Shown: positions 38,832-48,568, counted from the first letter of the stretch. The stretch: 64,000 nt of DNA from CBDAKK01 sp965216965 (GCA_965216965.1 CBDCGX010000022.1:1-64000), one strand, 5' to 3'. Notes: generated by a model not told the origin, from the sequence alone. Numbers and translations: made by a program.

Positions 38832-39839
38832 ATGGATTCTTTTCGTAATCTGGAGATAGGCATGCATAATAAAAAACAAAAAGCAACATATAAAGGCGAA
38901 AATGGGTTTAATGAATATTTCTTGCTTCAATATAAGAATCGTTGGGAACCTATTAAATATGTGTTACAAAAGCATGATAGGCAGTATGTGTGTGTATCTA
39001 ATTATAGTCCCTATGTTCATGTGAATACATGCTCTATTGATAGAGATGATGTGATAGAACATGCTGTTTTTGAGGGGGGGCATAATATGTTTCGTTATTT
39101 TCTAGGTGCAGCATCATTTTCGGTAGCAGAGCTTATTTATTTACATGTAAATATTTTTCTTAAAACAGCGGGATGCAAAATTTTGGATATGTGTGCTGCA
39201 CCAGGGGGGAAAATAATATCATTGTTTTCTTTGCTAGCTCAGAAAAACAGTATCCCTACAAAAGATACGCCATTTTCTATTTATATCAACGATGTTTCAT
39301 ATACTCGCACTGCACGGCTTAAGCATACTATTTTACAGTATCTTTCATGTAATTTATTTTCTTCGGTTGATATAAAAATGATTACGAAAAATGCGTGCCT
39401 TTTTGGTAAAACGAATAAAAACGAGTTCGATTTTATAATTGTAGATGCTCCTTGTAGCAGTGAGCGTTATATATTACAGAATAAAGAGGCACTTTCTTCT
39501 TGGAATAGTGCACGTTGTAAACGAGATGCATCAAAACAAACAGGATTACTATGTGCTGCTCTTGATGCGTGTAAAATAGGAGGATATGTTCTTTATATTA
39601 CGTGTTCTTTGTGTGAAAGGGAAAATTCCATGCTTGTGGATTGGGTTATGCAGAAAAGAAAATGTAAATGTCTCCCCATCAATATAATAAAAACACCTAC
39701 AGGGTTAGAATGGAATTCTATAACAAAAAACATACTCACACCAGAATATACTAATAGGGGAGAGTATACGATATTACCAGATCTATCATACGGGTCAGGG
39801 CCTTTGTTTATGGCATTATTACAAAAACAAGAGAATTAA
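38832..39839 (+). CDS. NOL1/NOP2/Sun-type RNA (cytosine-5) methyltransferase
   Basis: 335 residues. SAM motif I is DMCAAPGGK, motif IV DAPCSSE carries one cysteine, and motif VI TCSLCERENS carries the catalytic TCS. An N-terminal extension (about 1-100) contains the family's phased helices and no PUA domain can be identified. RsmB/RsmF-type enzymes modify rRNA; YebU/NSUN4-like specificity cannot be separated by eye. Confidence 0.88.
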   Translation: MDSFRNLEIGMHNKKQKATYKGENGFNEYFLLQYKNRWEPIKYVLQKHDRQYVCVSNYSPYVHVNTCSIDRDDVIEHAVFEGGHNMFRYFLGAASFSVAELIYLHVNIFLKTAGCKILDMCAAPGGKIISLFSLLAQKNSIPTKDTPFSIYINDVSYTRTARLKHTILQYLSCNLFSSVDIKMITKNACLFGKTNKNEFDFIIVDAPCSSERYILQNKEALSSWNSARCKRDASKQTGLLCAALDACKIGGYVLYITCSLCERENSMLVDWVMQKRKCKCLPINIIKTPTGLEWNSITKNILTPEYTNRGEYTILPDLSYGSGPLFMALLQKQEN

Positions 39840-39869
39840 AGAGAGGTATATGGTTATTGATGTATAAAC

Positions 39870-41345
39870 CTATTTTACAAATATATCAACGCTTGGTCTA
39901 TATTTAAGTAGTACATCTATAGATGCATGTACGGGATGTTTTTTAAAAGCATTTATTATTTTTGCATTGGGTTTTATGTTTTTATCTAGTTTAGTATACG
40001 CATTTTGGCATAAGATATAATCAAAACGTGGAGCCCATTTTCGAGATCCTAGTCGTGCTGTGTAGGAACAATTATCTACCATGTAGCTTACGCCTTTATA
40101 ATGCATGTATGGGTTAAGAGAATCTACGGCTTCTATAATTGATTCATTAATGATTTCTGAATAGCAGTGCTTTTCTTTAAGAAGAACATCAATTTGTGCC
40201 ATCATGGTTGCAATATAGACACCTGCGGTTGTAGGGTTGAGTGGTATCTTTTTTTCTATGCGGGTTTTTCGAGTTTTTTCCCCTACAATACTCCACATTT
40301 TTGTATTGTCAATAATACCGATGGGGTATTCTTCCATTCTATCCATTGCCATAATAACAGATCTGATTTCATTTGCTGATTCTACTTCATCATAAATTTC
40401 TTGGAGTATTTCTTTTGCAGGAATATATGTAGCACTATATGCTTTTTCAAATTGTAATTTTTGTTGTTTAGAGAAAGATTTATATACTGCAAGTATACCT
40501 TTGTGTGATATTGTTTTTGAAATAGGACCAGTAATGCTCTCTACAGTGTTTTTAAATGCTGTTTCTTCGGGCATCTTTTTGCTTATATATCGTCTATAAA
40601 GGCTTTCTACAATGCCATGTACAGCACCAAGTAATATACCTCTTTCGCCATATATATCTGATAAATATTCTTTTTCAAGCGTTGTTTTAAAACTAAATGG
40701 GGCACCAATACCTACTGCCCACGCAATTGCATAATCGCATGCCTTTCCATTGATGTCTTGTTCTATAGCAAAACTACAATTGATGCCTGCACCGTCTTTT
40801 TTTCTTCCTTGTTCATAAAGTCGGCGGACTGATTTCCCCATGCCTTTTGGACATACTCCAATAACATTTATATGTTTCGGAAGTTTTTCTCCAATAGATT
40901 TAAGATATCCAAGTAAAAACCCATGAGAGAGTCCAAGTGTGGCTCCCTTTTTGAGAGATGAAAAAATCTTTTTATATAAATGAGCTTGTGCTGCATCAGA
41001 TATAAGTAGGATTACAAAGTCGCTTTTTTTAATCATTGTAAACATTTCACCTAATGTTCCTGATTTTTCTGAAAAGCTTTCTTTTTTTGCTAACTTCCAT
41101 GATGGACTATTTTTTCTTAGACCAACGCATACTTTAATTTTGCTACCTGCAAGAGAATCCCTTAAGTTCATTGCATGTGCAGGACCTTGGTTTCCCCACC
41201 CTATGACGCTAATAGTTTTTATACCTTCAAATGCGATAGGAAGCGTCTTGTAAAGTGCTGTTCCACCTCGTATGAGATATTCTATTGTATTGGAAAGATG
41301 TACTTTCTCTTTTTTAAAATGTTTTGTATTGTACTGTATTGACAT
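39870..41345 (-). CDS. ilvC: Ketol-acid reductoisomerase, plant-type class II
   Basis: 491 residues; isomerises and reduces acetolactate in valine/leucine/isoleucine synthesis using NADPH and Mg2+. The Rossmann loop is GWGNQGPAHA with GLRKNSPSW. Metal ligands lie in LSDIYGERG (D and E) and in EIINESIIEAVD, and the substrate serine in DNCSYTARLGSRKWAPR. The sequence follows the plastid enzymes (LSHGFLLGYLKS, CPKGMGKSVRRLY, GAVHGIVESLYRRY) far more closely than E. coli IlvC, and it has the long form. No other ilv gene is adjacent; an acetolactate synthase lies at 55-57 kb. Confidence 0.92.
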   Translation of the reverse strand: MSIQYNTKHFKKEKVHLSNTIEYLIRGGTALYKTLPIAFEGIKTISVIGWGNQGPAHAMNLRDSLAGSKIKVCVGLRKNSPSWKLAKKESFSEKSGTLGEMFTMIKKSDFVILLISDAAQAHLYKKIFSSLKKGATLGLSHGFLLGYLKSIGEKLPKHINVIGVCPKGMGKSVRRLYEQGRKKDGAGINCSFAIEQDINGKACDYAIAWAVGIGAPFSFKTTLEKEYLSDIYGERGILLGAVHGIVESLYRRYISKKMPEETAFKNTVESITGPISKTISHKGILAVYKSFSKQQKLQFEKAYSATYIPAKEILQEIYDEVESANEIRSVIMAMDRMEEYPIGIIDNTKMWSIVGEKTRKTRIEKKIPLNPTTAGVYIATMMAQIDVLLKEKHCYSEIINESIIEAVDSLNPYMHYKGVSYMVDNCSYTARLGSRKWAPRFDYILCQNAYTKLDKNIKPNAKIINAFKKHPVHASIDVLLKYRPSVDIFVK

Positions 41346-41489
41346 ATGTACCCCTTAATAAAAATATACTATGTAGTATATCATATATTTTATAGAGATG
41401 TAAATATATCTTTGTGTATTATAGTAAAGACACATATGATATTAGTATGAGCTGTAATTATGATATATGATTTTTAATGATACATTTAG

Positions 41490-42938
41490 TTATAACTTCT
41501 CTAAAAGGAAGAAGCACTTTCCTGCAGGAATAGGGATGGTTTTTCTTGTATTTAACTCTTGTACGTCCATGCAAAAATAGTATAGCTTTTCTGAACTGTG
41601 TCTAATTCCCCATCCTCGGTTTGTTTTTTGCATAATGGTTGATATTACATTCTTCTTAAATTGAATGGATTCAATTCCCATAGGCTCCATGAGTGGGATA
41701 ACCCATTTTATTATTTTTTTTGGCAAGCATATATCAAACCCAATGGCTATTTCTATAAAAAGCGTAATAACAGATACAGAAGTTGTAGAAAGATAATTCT
41801 TTCTTACGGGCACATGGGTGTTTATAGATTTCATAATATCTAGCTGTGTAGGGTGATACATTTCCCATACAGCTCCAACTTCTTTCCCGTTTTTATGGAG
41901 GAGCCACACCTCAAGAATTGAATAAAGATGTTTAAATGTGCATTCTCTTGCAAGTTCAAACCTATCATAGAGTTCAAGTCCTTTTATAATCATGAAAGTA
42001 TATAGTGGGTATACAGCACCTCTAAATCCGAGTTCTTTTTCGGAAAACTTTTTTTCGCTTACAGACAAGGTAGGAAAAGGATTGTTTGTGCCAAAATGAT
42101 TAGGGTCAGTGAGATAGGAAATAAGTTTATTTACCTGTGTGTTATTTGGTATTTGTGCAAGCAATGTCCAAAAAGATGAAATGGTTTTTATTTTTATAGG
42201 TTTCATATGCTCATCAAGATCATAGTAAAATCCGTCATCTTCATTCCAAAATTTGTCATTGATAACAGATTTAAGCTTGTAGTATGCCTTGGTGTATTTA
42301 AACATATAATTTCTGTTATTAATAGCTGTTGCTAGCTGTGCCATGTAGTTGTATGCCATTGCCATTTGGGAATTAAAGTCTATAAGGTAAGTAGTTTTTT
42401 TTCTTGGAGTATTGGGGGTGTGCATAGCGTTAATGGGGCATATAAAAAGATCATTCTTTTTTATACAAAGAGATTCAATCCACGTTAGATATGCATCAAG
42501 TTTTGGAAGTACTTTTTTTAACCGTCTTTTATTATCGGTCTTATTAAAATAATTATGCTCAGCCCATATCAAGATCGGGGGGGCTAACCCTTTAGAATTT
42601 CTTCGTTGTGGTACTGGTTTGCCTGTTTTTTTATTGTAACTACAGCGGATTGCACCATTTGGTTCTTGCTTTTCTATGAAAATATCAAGAACATCCGATG
42701 CTTGAAAAAAGGAATTAGAATATAATAATGCAAAAGAAGAAAAAGATATATCAATAATATTGAGAATGTCCATTTCGGGATGATCAATGAAGTTATACTT
42801 GCTTCCTGATTTATAACTTTTCCACTCGTTTGTTATCATTGACCACATGTAGTTATAGAGCGAAATGAGGTCTTGATCAAAATGATGTATAATGGGGAAT
42901 CTACTAGTAGCAGATTTATTTTTTAAACTTAAACGCAT
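41490..42938 (-). CDS. GH63/trehalase-like alpha/alpha-barrel glycoside hydrolase
   Basis: 482 residues, no signal peptide, rich in aromatic helices. Segments such as DFNSQMAMAYNYMAQLA, KFWNEDDGFYYDLDE, FRGAVYPLYTFMIIKGL and GAVWEMYHP are those of (alpha/alpha)6 hydrolases of the MGH1/GH63/trehalase group, where an early Asp and a late Glu act as catalysts; the E in VWEMYHP is the likely base. The substrate may be a mannosyl- or glucosyl-glycerate or a related disaccharide; this is inference. Confidence 0.7.
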   Translation of the reverse strand: MRLSLKNKSATSRFPIIHHFDQDLISLYNYMWSMITNEWKSYKSGSKYNFIDHPEMDILNIIDISFSSFALLYSNSFFQASDVLDIFIEKQEPNGAIRCSYNKKTGKPVPQRRNSKGLAPPILIWAEHNYFNKTDNKRRLKKVLPKLDAYLTWIESLCIKKNDLFICPINAMHTPNTPRKKTTYLIDFNSQMAMAYNYMAQLATAINNRNYMFKYTKAYYKLKSVINDKFWNEDDGFYYDLDEHMKPIKIKTISSFWTLLAQIPNNTQVNKLISYLTDPNHFGTNNPFPTLSVSEKKFSEKELGFRGAVYPLYTFMIIKGLELYDRFELARECTFKHLYSILEVWLLHKNGKEVGAVWEMYHPTQLDIMKSINTHVPVRKNYLSTTSVSVITLFIEIAIGFDICLPKKIIKWVIPLMEPMGIESIQFKKNVISTIMQKTNRGWGIRHSSEKLYYFCMDVQELNTRKTIPIPAGKCFFLLEKL

Positions 42939-43017
42939 AGGTGGTTATTATAAGATATTTTTAATATTTTTGCTATATGTTAGTTATAGTAAAAATAAAA
43001 AAAAATTAAAGGTAAAA

Positions 43018-44073
43018 ATGAAAAAACATGGATTTATTTTCTTAATATTTATTATTCTCATTTCTTGTGGAATAAAAGAATACCCCTCGGAGTCTCGATT
43101 TGCTTTGGGAGCACCGCTTACTATTAAGGTTTTTGAGCGTATTTCAAAGAAAAAGATAGATCTAATATTCAATCGAATTACTCAAATAGAACAAACCATG
43201 AGTACATCAGCAAAAGACTACAAGAGCACGGAACTTCTTGATATTAATAATGCTTCTGTAGATGCTTTGCAGAAGGGGGATAGTGGCATTCGTAGATATA
43301 GTATTTCTCCCGATACGTACTTCGTTATTCAGAAAAGTCTTCAGATAGCTGAGCTTACGGATTCTGCCTTTGATCCTACCATTTACCCTTTAGTCCGTCT
43401 TTGGGGATTTGGGTCAGAATCTTATAAGATACCAACAAAAAAAGAAATATACGAAATATTGCCTCTTATTAATTGGCAAACTTTGAGTGTAGAAGAAGGG
43501 AAATATATGCGTCTTTCTGCGGGACAGGGCGTTGATGTAGGCGGAATAGCAAAGGGGTTTGCGTCTGATGTTGCTGTAACTATGTTACGAGATATGGGAA
43601 TTACATATGCACTTATTGATTTTGGAGGAAATATCAGAACCCTTGGAAATACAAAAAAAGACGGAACGCAGTGGAAGATTGGTATTCAAAAACCATACTC
43701 TGATATTGGAGATATAGTAGGGATTGTTTCGGTAGGAGAAACATCTGTGGTAAGCAGTGGAGTATATGAGCGATATTTTAACAAAGATGGCAAGCAGTAT
43801 TTTCATTTATTAAATAAAAAAACAGGATATCCAGCAAGAAATGAATTATTAAGTGTTACCATAATTAAGAAAAGTGGTATTGAATCCGATGGATTATCTA
43901 CAGGTGTTTTTGTTTTAGGTCTTATTAGAGGGATGGCACTTGTTGAGCGACTTTCTAATACTGAGGCAGTTTTTATAACTCGAGATAAAAAAATACTTAT
44001 TACAAGTGGACTAATTGATTCTTTTACTCTTACAGATAAAGAATATGGTATGGGTGTTGCGCCATTAAAATAA
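43018..44073 (+). CDS. apbE: ApbE-family FAD:protein FMN transferase (lipoprotein)
   Basis: 351 residues from the ATG at 43018, which gives a clean lipoprotein signal (FIFLIFIILISC, then G). The ApbE core shows FDPTIYPLVRLWGF, GQGVDVGGIAKGFASD, IDFGGNIRTLG and the ESDGLSTGVFVLG metal/FAD-binding segment near the end. It attaches FMN to threonine in flavoproteins such as Rnf/Nqr subunits; a degenerate RnfC-like gene lies 5 kb away, but no target protein is in the window. Confidence 0.92.
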   Translation: MKKHGFIFLIFIILISCGIKEYPSESRFALGAPLTIKVFERISKKKIDLIFNRITQIEQTMSTSAKDYKSTELLDINNASVDALQKGDSGIRRYSISPDTYFVIQKSLQIAELTDSAFDPTIYPLVRLWGFGSESYKIPTKKEIYEILPLINWQTLSVEEGKYMRLSAGQGVDVGGIAKGFASDVAVTMLRDMGITYALIDFGGNIRTLGNTKKDGTQWKIGIQKPYSDIGDIVGIVSVGETSVVSSGVYERYFNKDGKQYFHLLNKKTGYPARNELLSVTIIKKSGIESDGLSTGVFVLGLIRGMALVERLSNTEAVFITRDKKILITSGLIDSFTLTDKEYGMGVAPLK

Positions 44074-44092
44074 CTATAGAAGGATGGAAATA

Positions 44093-45187
44093 TTAGCTTA
44101 AATGCATATCTTTAAGTGCTGTGTGTACGGTGACTAAGGGGTCTTGTTTTTGTATTATACCTTTTGTAATACTTGCTCTCCATTTTTGAGCACCTCTTTT
44201 ATGTGTATATATATTTATTATATGGCGTAGTGAATATAAGATAGAGGTTTTTCTGTGAAGAGAATTTTTATGTGATAAGTTTTTATTTTCTTTTTCTTGC
44301 ATGAGAGCCTTTTGTATATAGAATGCGTAAGCAATAGCAAGAGATGCTCTTTTTGTCATGGATAGAGTGTTGTTATCTGGGGTATCACAATTAGTTTTGA
44401 ATGTTTTATTGTGTAAGATAGTATCTATAAAGGAATCTGCATGCACAAACATGCAAGGAGAATTGATTGCTACACGTCCTATCATTACAGCGTTTGCATA
44501 GCACTTGTGTAATAGTATATCTTGGAAGGTTGTGATACCTCCATTTACTTCTATAAAACTTCCTTTAAAATCATGAGATATGTTTTTAACAAATTCGTAT
44601 TGTAATGGAGGAATATTTCTGTTCCCCTTTGGAGAAAGACCTCCAAGTATGGCGGTGCGAGCATGTATGATAATTCGTTGTGCTCCAGCGCATACCATGT
44701 GTTCTACAAAATCATATAATTCTTTGTATGTTTCTTTGTGAGGCATATTGCATTTTCTTCCGTCTATACCAGTACGACATTTTATTGTTATTGGAAGACT
44801 GGTGTGTTTTGTCATTTCTTTTATAAGCGATGCGGTGTGTTTTATATCTATCATAAGAGTTGCACCGAATTTTCCATTTTGCACTCGTTCACTAGGACAT
44901 CCCGCATTGAGGTTTATTTCATCATAGCCGTACTCTTCAGCAAGTACGGAACAACGTGTAAGATCAGATACGTCTGATCCTCCAAGTTGTAACACAATTG
45001 GTTTTTCTTCTTGAGAGAAAGAAAGATGATATTTTGTATCTCCATGTAAAAGAGCTTTTGTGCTTATCATAGGAGTATAAAGCCATGTTTTTTTGGTAAG
45101 CAATCGCATAAACATTCTAAAGTGTCTGTCAGTATAATTCATCATGGGAGCTATGCTTAATATGTATGGAGGGGGGGGGGTATTCAT
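44093..45187 (-). CDS. dusA: tRNA-dihydrouridine synthase, DusA type
   Basis: 364 residues, FMN-dependent TIM barrel that reduces uridine in the tRNA D-loop. IAPMMNYTDRHFR at the start, INLNAGCPSERVQNGKFGA with the catalytic cysteine, IKCRTGID and IIIHARTAILGGLSPKGNR are the DusA subfamily pattern. The N-terminus is unusual: a run of ten C after the second codon gives four prolines. The start overlaps the mnmA stop by four bases (ATGA), so the two are translationally coupled. Confidence 0.93.
   Translation of the reverse strand: MNTPPPPYILSIAPMMNYTDRHFRMFMRLLTKKTWLYTPMISTKALLHGDTKYHLSFSQEEKPIVLQLGGSDVSDLTRCSVLAEEYGYDEINLNAGCPSERVQNGKFGATLMIDIKHTASLIKEMTKHTSLPITIKCRTGIDGRKCNMPHKETYKELYDFVEHMVCAGAQRIIIHARTAILGGLSPKGNRNIPPLQYEFVKNISHDFKGSFIEVNGGITTFQDILLHKCYANAVMIGRVAINSPCMFVHADSFIDTILHNKTFKTNCDTPDNNTLSMTKRASLAIAYAFYIQKALMQEKENKNLSHKNSLHRKTSILYSLRHIINIYTHKRGAQKWRASITKGIIQKQDPLVTVHTALKDMHLS
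45171..45180. repeat. Poly-C(10) tract at codons 3-6 of dusA
   Basis: Ten consecutive C on the coding (minus) strand, 8 bases into the gene, in otherwise AT-rich DNA. A change of one base would put the gene out of frame almost at once. Confidence 0.9.
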
Positions 45188-46350
45188 GAAAGCTCTTTGA
45201 AGTGTTGTTCGACTAAAAAAGGATTCTCATGCACGTTAGAAATGCGAGCTGTTCCTAAGCATTCTGAGTCTTTATAAAACACAACAAACTGTCCTGGTGC
45301 TATGCCATAATCTCCTTGACTGAGATGTACTATGGATGTTTTGTTTTTTATATCGTATGTTACATGAGCAAAATGAATTTCTGGACCATGTCGTAATTTT
45401 ACTTGTACTGTAAAAGCGAGGTGGGATGATGTCTTTGTGGAGTTTAAATTATCTAAAAACATATTATGTATCCAATGGACAGCGTCAGTATATATACTAT
45501 ATGTTGGAAGACATTCTTTATCATTATTGTTGCGAACCCATACAATATTTTCTCTTATTGATTTTCCACACACGTACCAAGGACCTCCTCCCATATTGAG
45601 TCCACTTCGTTGGCCTATGGTATAAAACCATGTTCCTAGATGGGTTCCAATTTTTTTTCCAGTGGCGAGGTGAATTATATCTCCTTGTTTTTCTCCTAGA
45701 TAGAATTTTACAAAGTTCTTATATTTTATTTTCCCTAAAAAGCAAATTCCCTGGCTGTCTTTTCTATTCATAGGAGCTAATTTCTTGTTTTGTGCAAAAG
45801 AGCGCACGTCCTGTTTTGTGAGATTACCAATAGGGAAAAATATGCGAGAGAGTTGCGTTTGATCTAAACGGGAAAGAAAATACGTTTGATCTTTGATATC
45901 ATCTAAAGCTTGATGGAGCGTACAGCATAAAGGGGAGATAAGGGTTGAGTAGGAATTTTTAACGCGGGCATAATGTCCGCTTATTATAAGTGGTGCATCT
46001 ATCTTTTCTAAGAATGATCCAAATTTAATATATTGATTGCAAAATATATCTGGGCTGGGGGTGCCACCATTTTTAAGTTCAGCTATAGTATAAGAAACGA
46101 CTCGCTCATAATATTCGTGTTGTAACGATATAATTGAGAATGGAATATCACATTCTTCAGCAACCTTTCTTGCATAGAATATGTCTTCTTCCCATGGACA
46201 TTGTCCCAAAAAAGAAATTTCGTCTTCAAGCCATATTTTGAGGTAGTATGCTGTAATATGATTTTTCTTTTTAGGATTTTCCAATATATACTTATAGAGT
46301 GCACTAGCACTATCTACTCCACCAGAGAGTAGTACAGCAATATGAGACAT
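45184..46350 (-). CDS. mnmA: tRNA 2-thiouridylase MnmA
   Basis: 388 residues; puts the 2-thio group on U34 of Lys, Glu and Gln tRNAs. The PP-loop is LLSGGVDSASAL. The two catalytic cysteines are in DIFCNQYIKFGSF and DSQGICFLGK, followed by the GTHLGTWFYTIGQRSGLNMGG-like substrate segment (here starting IGTHLGTWF) and a C-terminal beta-barrel. Paired with dusA, another tRNA-modifying enzyme. Confidence 0.94.
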   Translation of the reverse strand: MSHIAVLLSGGVDSASALYKYILENPKKKNHITAYYLKIWLEDEISFLGQCPWEEDIFYARKVAEECDIPFSIISLQHEYYERVVSYTIAELKNGGTPSPDIFCNQYIKFGSFLEKIDAPLIISGHYARVKNSYSTLISPLCCTLHQALDDIKDQTYFLSRLDQTQLSRIFFPIGNLTKQDVRSFAQNKKLAPMNRKDSQGICFLGKIKYKNFVKFYLGEKQGDIIHLATGKKIGTHLGTWFYTIGQRSGLNMGGGPWYVCGKSIRENIVWVRNNNDKECLPTYSIYTDAVHWIHNMFLDNLNSTKTSSHLAFTVQVKLRHGPEIHFAHVTYDIKNKTSIVHLSQGDYGIAPGQFVVFYKDSECLGTARISNVHENPFLVEQHFKELS

Positions 46351-46355
46351 AATAT

Positions 46356-46490
46356 ACTAAATTATATAATACATTATTGAAAAATAATACTAAATATTCT
46401 TGATACTACTATGGCAGATATAGCTGCTACAATGGCGGTTAAGATAAGGATCCATTTTTGAGTATGTGTTAGTTTTCTTGAATTGCCCAT
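46356..46490 (-). CDS. Small single-helix membrane peptide, hypothetical
   Basis: 44 codons: polar start MGNSRKLTHTQKW, then a long hydrophobic helix (ILILTAIVAAISAIVV) and a second hydrophobic stretch. Open, well formed, and only 5 bp upstream of mnmA on the same strand. No family recognised; a stress-peptide-like or accessory membrane protein is possible. Confidence 0.45.
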
Positions 46491-46549
46491 AAGTACTATT
46501 ATATATATTTTATCATTTTATAATGAATAGTTTTTATTAGCATTAATGA

Positions 46550-47182
46550 CTATGTGCTAACATTAATTTCAAAAAAATCCCAAAGGGCACTTATAAGAGC
46601 ATTGTATTCTTTGTATGCAGGAATAGTGGGGTATTTTTGTAAAATTGATTCTGGTGCTTTAAAGAATGCCCCCCAATTAGCATGAGAGATCATGCCCACA
46701 TCGTTATAAGAATCTCCCACAGCTGCTACTTTGCATGATATATTTTGGAACGCTTTTACTGCGTGTGTTTTTCTATCTTTTAGACACAATACATGATGTT
46801 CTATTATTCCTTGCGTGTTTGTTTGGAAAGAGTTGCATAAGATACAAGGAAAATTGAGTTTTTCTTTTAATATAGAAAAGAATTCTGTAAACGTATCAGA
46901 TAAAATGATAACTTCAGCATGAGTTCGTAATGTATGTAAGAATTGTATTGCACCGTTAAATGGAAGAATAGTTTCTTTGATAATTTTTTGTATGTCAGTA
47001 AGGGTTATATTATGCGTGCGTAAGATATCCAAACGAAGTTTCATAAGCTTATCATAATCTTCAACATCGCGAGTAGTAAGTTGAAGTTTTTCAAGACCCG
47101 TTGCAGTTGACAGAGCTATCCATATTTCTGGAATAAGAACTCCTTCAAGGTCAAGACATATGAGATTTTGAGTTTTTTCCAT
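46550..47182 (-). CDS. thrH: ThrH-type phosphoserine phosphatase/homoserine phosphotransferase
   Basis: 210 residues, HAD superfamily. The N-terminal CLDLEGVLIPEIW (DxE instead of the usual DxD nucleophile loop) with TTRDVEDYDKLMKLRLDIL is diagnostic for ThrH. VILSDTFTEF and AVGDSYNDVGM give motifs II and IV. In Pseudomonas ThrH hydrolyses phosphoserine and can pass the phosphate to homoserine, linking serine and threonine synthesis. Confidence 0.9.
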   Translation of the reverse strand: MEKTQNLICLDLEGVLIPEIWIALSTATGLEKLQLTTRDVEDYDKLMKLRLDILRTHNITLTDIQKIIKETILPFNGAIQFLHTLRTHAEVIILSDTFTEFFSILKEKLNFPCILCNSFQTNTQGIIEHHVLCLKDRKTHAVKAFQNISCKVAAVGDSYNDVGMISHANWGAFFKAPESILQKYPTIPAYKEYNALISALWDFFEINVST

Positions 47183-47258
47183 CTATCTTAAGTATAAATA
47201 AAACAAAGATTTATTGGCATATAATTGGCAGTTTTTCGTTATAGCGTATAAGATATCT

Positions 47259-48527
47259 TTAAGAAGAAGACGGAGTGGGATTTTCTGGTTTTGACCACAT
47301 TACAGAGACTATTTTGTCTTGTTGAACATTAAGTACCTTAAAAGAACCCAACATGTCATGTGTAATATTTTCTCCATGCGAGGGGAAATATCCCAGATAT
47401 TCTGTTAGATAACCACCTATTGTGTGAGATTTTGGTCTAGGATGTATCCGAATGTTGAGTATGTCTTCTATATCGCTTAGTGCAATTGATGTGTTTACTA
47501 GGAAGCGATTTTTTGTGTTAGATTGTGGAATGATAGGAGGGGGGGGGGGATTTTTTTGTTCTATAGAAAAATCAAGCACGTGCGAAGCAATGTCATTAAA
47601 TGTAATAATGCCAGATAATCCTCCATATTCATCTATGACTACTGCAAAAGATTGTTGTTTTTGTTTAAAGAGAGATAAGGTATTCTCTAATGATTCAGAT
47701 TTTGAAATAATACTTACATTTTTTATTATGTCATTTATTATAGTATTATCTTTTGTGTGTTTACACTCTATAATATCTCTTATAGAAACAATACCTATGA
47801 TTTGCTCATTATCTTGATTGGCGTATACTGGAATATGGGAATAAGTATAGTTTTTCACAAGTATTTTTGATTCTTTTATATTGAGATGGGCCGAAAGTGC
47901 AAACACGTGTTTACGGTGGGTCATAATATTTTCTACAGATATATTTGAAAGACTTAGCATCCGTTTGAGTAGTTTTTTTTGTTTATGAGGAATCAATTGT
48001 GATACATTTACCGCATTAAAAAATGATATAAGATGTTCATTTGATATAGAATCGGTAAGAGCTGTTTTGTTTTTATGTGACAATATAGATTGTATTACAA
48101 AAGAAAAAAACGATAGTATCTTTGCAAGGGGGAAAAATATCATATAAAATATAAAAAGAGGAATTGCTGACACAGTTACAAACTGTTTATTGTATTGTAA
48201 GGCAAGCTGTTTGGGGGTTATTTCTCCGAGAATAAGCATAACAAGTATTATGCCACCAGTTACATAAGCAAGAATTGTATTATTAAACGCACTAAGTGTA
48301 TATTGTGTTATAAATACAGAAAACATAACATTTGCGATTGTATTTCCAATAAGAATGGTGCTTATAAAAACATTTAGCTTTTTCTGAAGATATCGTATTA
48401 TCCAAGCACTTATGCGATGTTTAGAATAAATAACTTGCAATTGAAGTTCAGAAAGAGAAGTAAAAGCTGTCTCTGCAGAAGAGAAAAAGGCAGAAAAAAG
48501 TAAGAAAATAAAAGAAAAGAAAAGCAT
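47259..48527 (-). CDS. CNNM/CorC (HlyC) membrane protein
   Basis: 422 residues. An N-terminal DUF21/CNNM membrane domain (FFSSAETAFTSLSELQ, then three or four helices to about 165) is followed by a CBS pair (MTHRKHVFALSAHLN, IIGIVSIRDIIEC, VVIDEYGGLSGIITFNDI) and a CorC/HlyC C-terminal domain. The group is linked to Mg2+/Co2+ efflux; the hemolysin name is historical. Five prolines encoded by a poly-C run join the CBS and CorC parts. Confidence 0.88.
   Translation of the reverse strand: MLFFSFIFLLFSAFFSSAETAFTSLSELQLQVIYSKHRISAWIIRYLQKKLNVFISTILIGNTIANVMFSVFITQYTLSAFNNTILAYVTGGIILVMLILGEITPKQLALQYNKQFVTVSAIPLFIFYMIFFPLAKILSFFSFVIQSILSHKNKTALTDSISNEHLISFFNAVNVSQLIPHKQKKLLKRMLSLSNISVENIMTHRKHVFALSAHLNIKESKILVKNYTYSHIPVYANQDNEQIIGIVSIRDIIECKHTKDNTIINDIIKNVSIISKSESLENTLSLFKQKQQSFAVVIDEYGGLSGIITFNDIASHVLDFSIEQKNPPPPPIIPQSNTKNRFLVNTSIALSDIEDILNIRIHPRPKSHTIGGYLTEYLGYFPSHGENITHDMLGSFKVLNVQQDKIVSVMWSKPENPTPSSS
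47539..47549. repeat. Poly-C(11) tract within the CNNM gene
   Basis: Eleven C on the coding (minus) strand encode part of a five-proline linker between the CBS and CorC domains. Slippage would leave the membrane and CBS parts but remove the C-terminal domain. Confidence 0.9.
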
Positions 48528-48568
48528 TAGTTACCGTATCATGTAATTAGCAATAATGAACGAAAAAA

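Noticed and set aside
42892..43017. Longer start for apbE at 42892
   Set aside because: It would overlap the divergent hydrolase gene and place about 40 residues before a perfect lipoprotein signal peptide starting at 43018.
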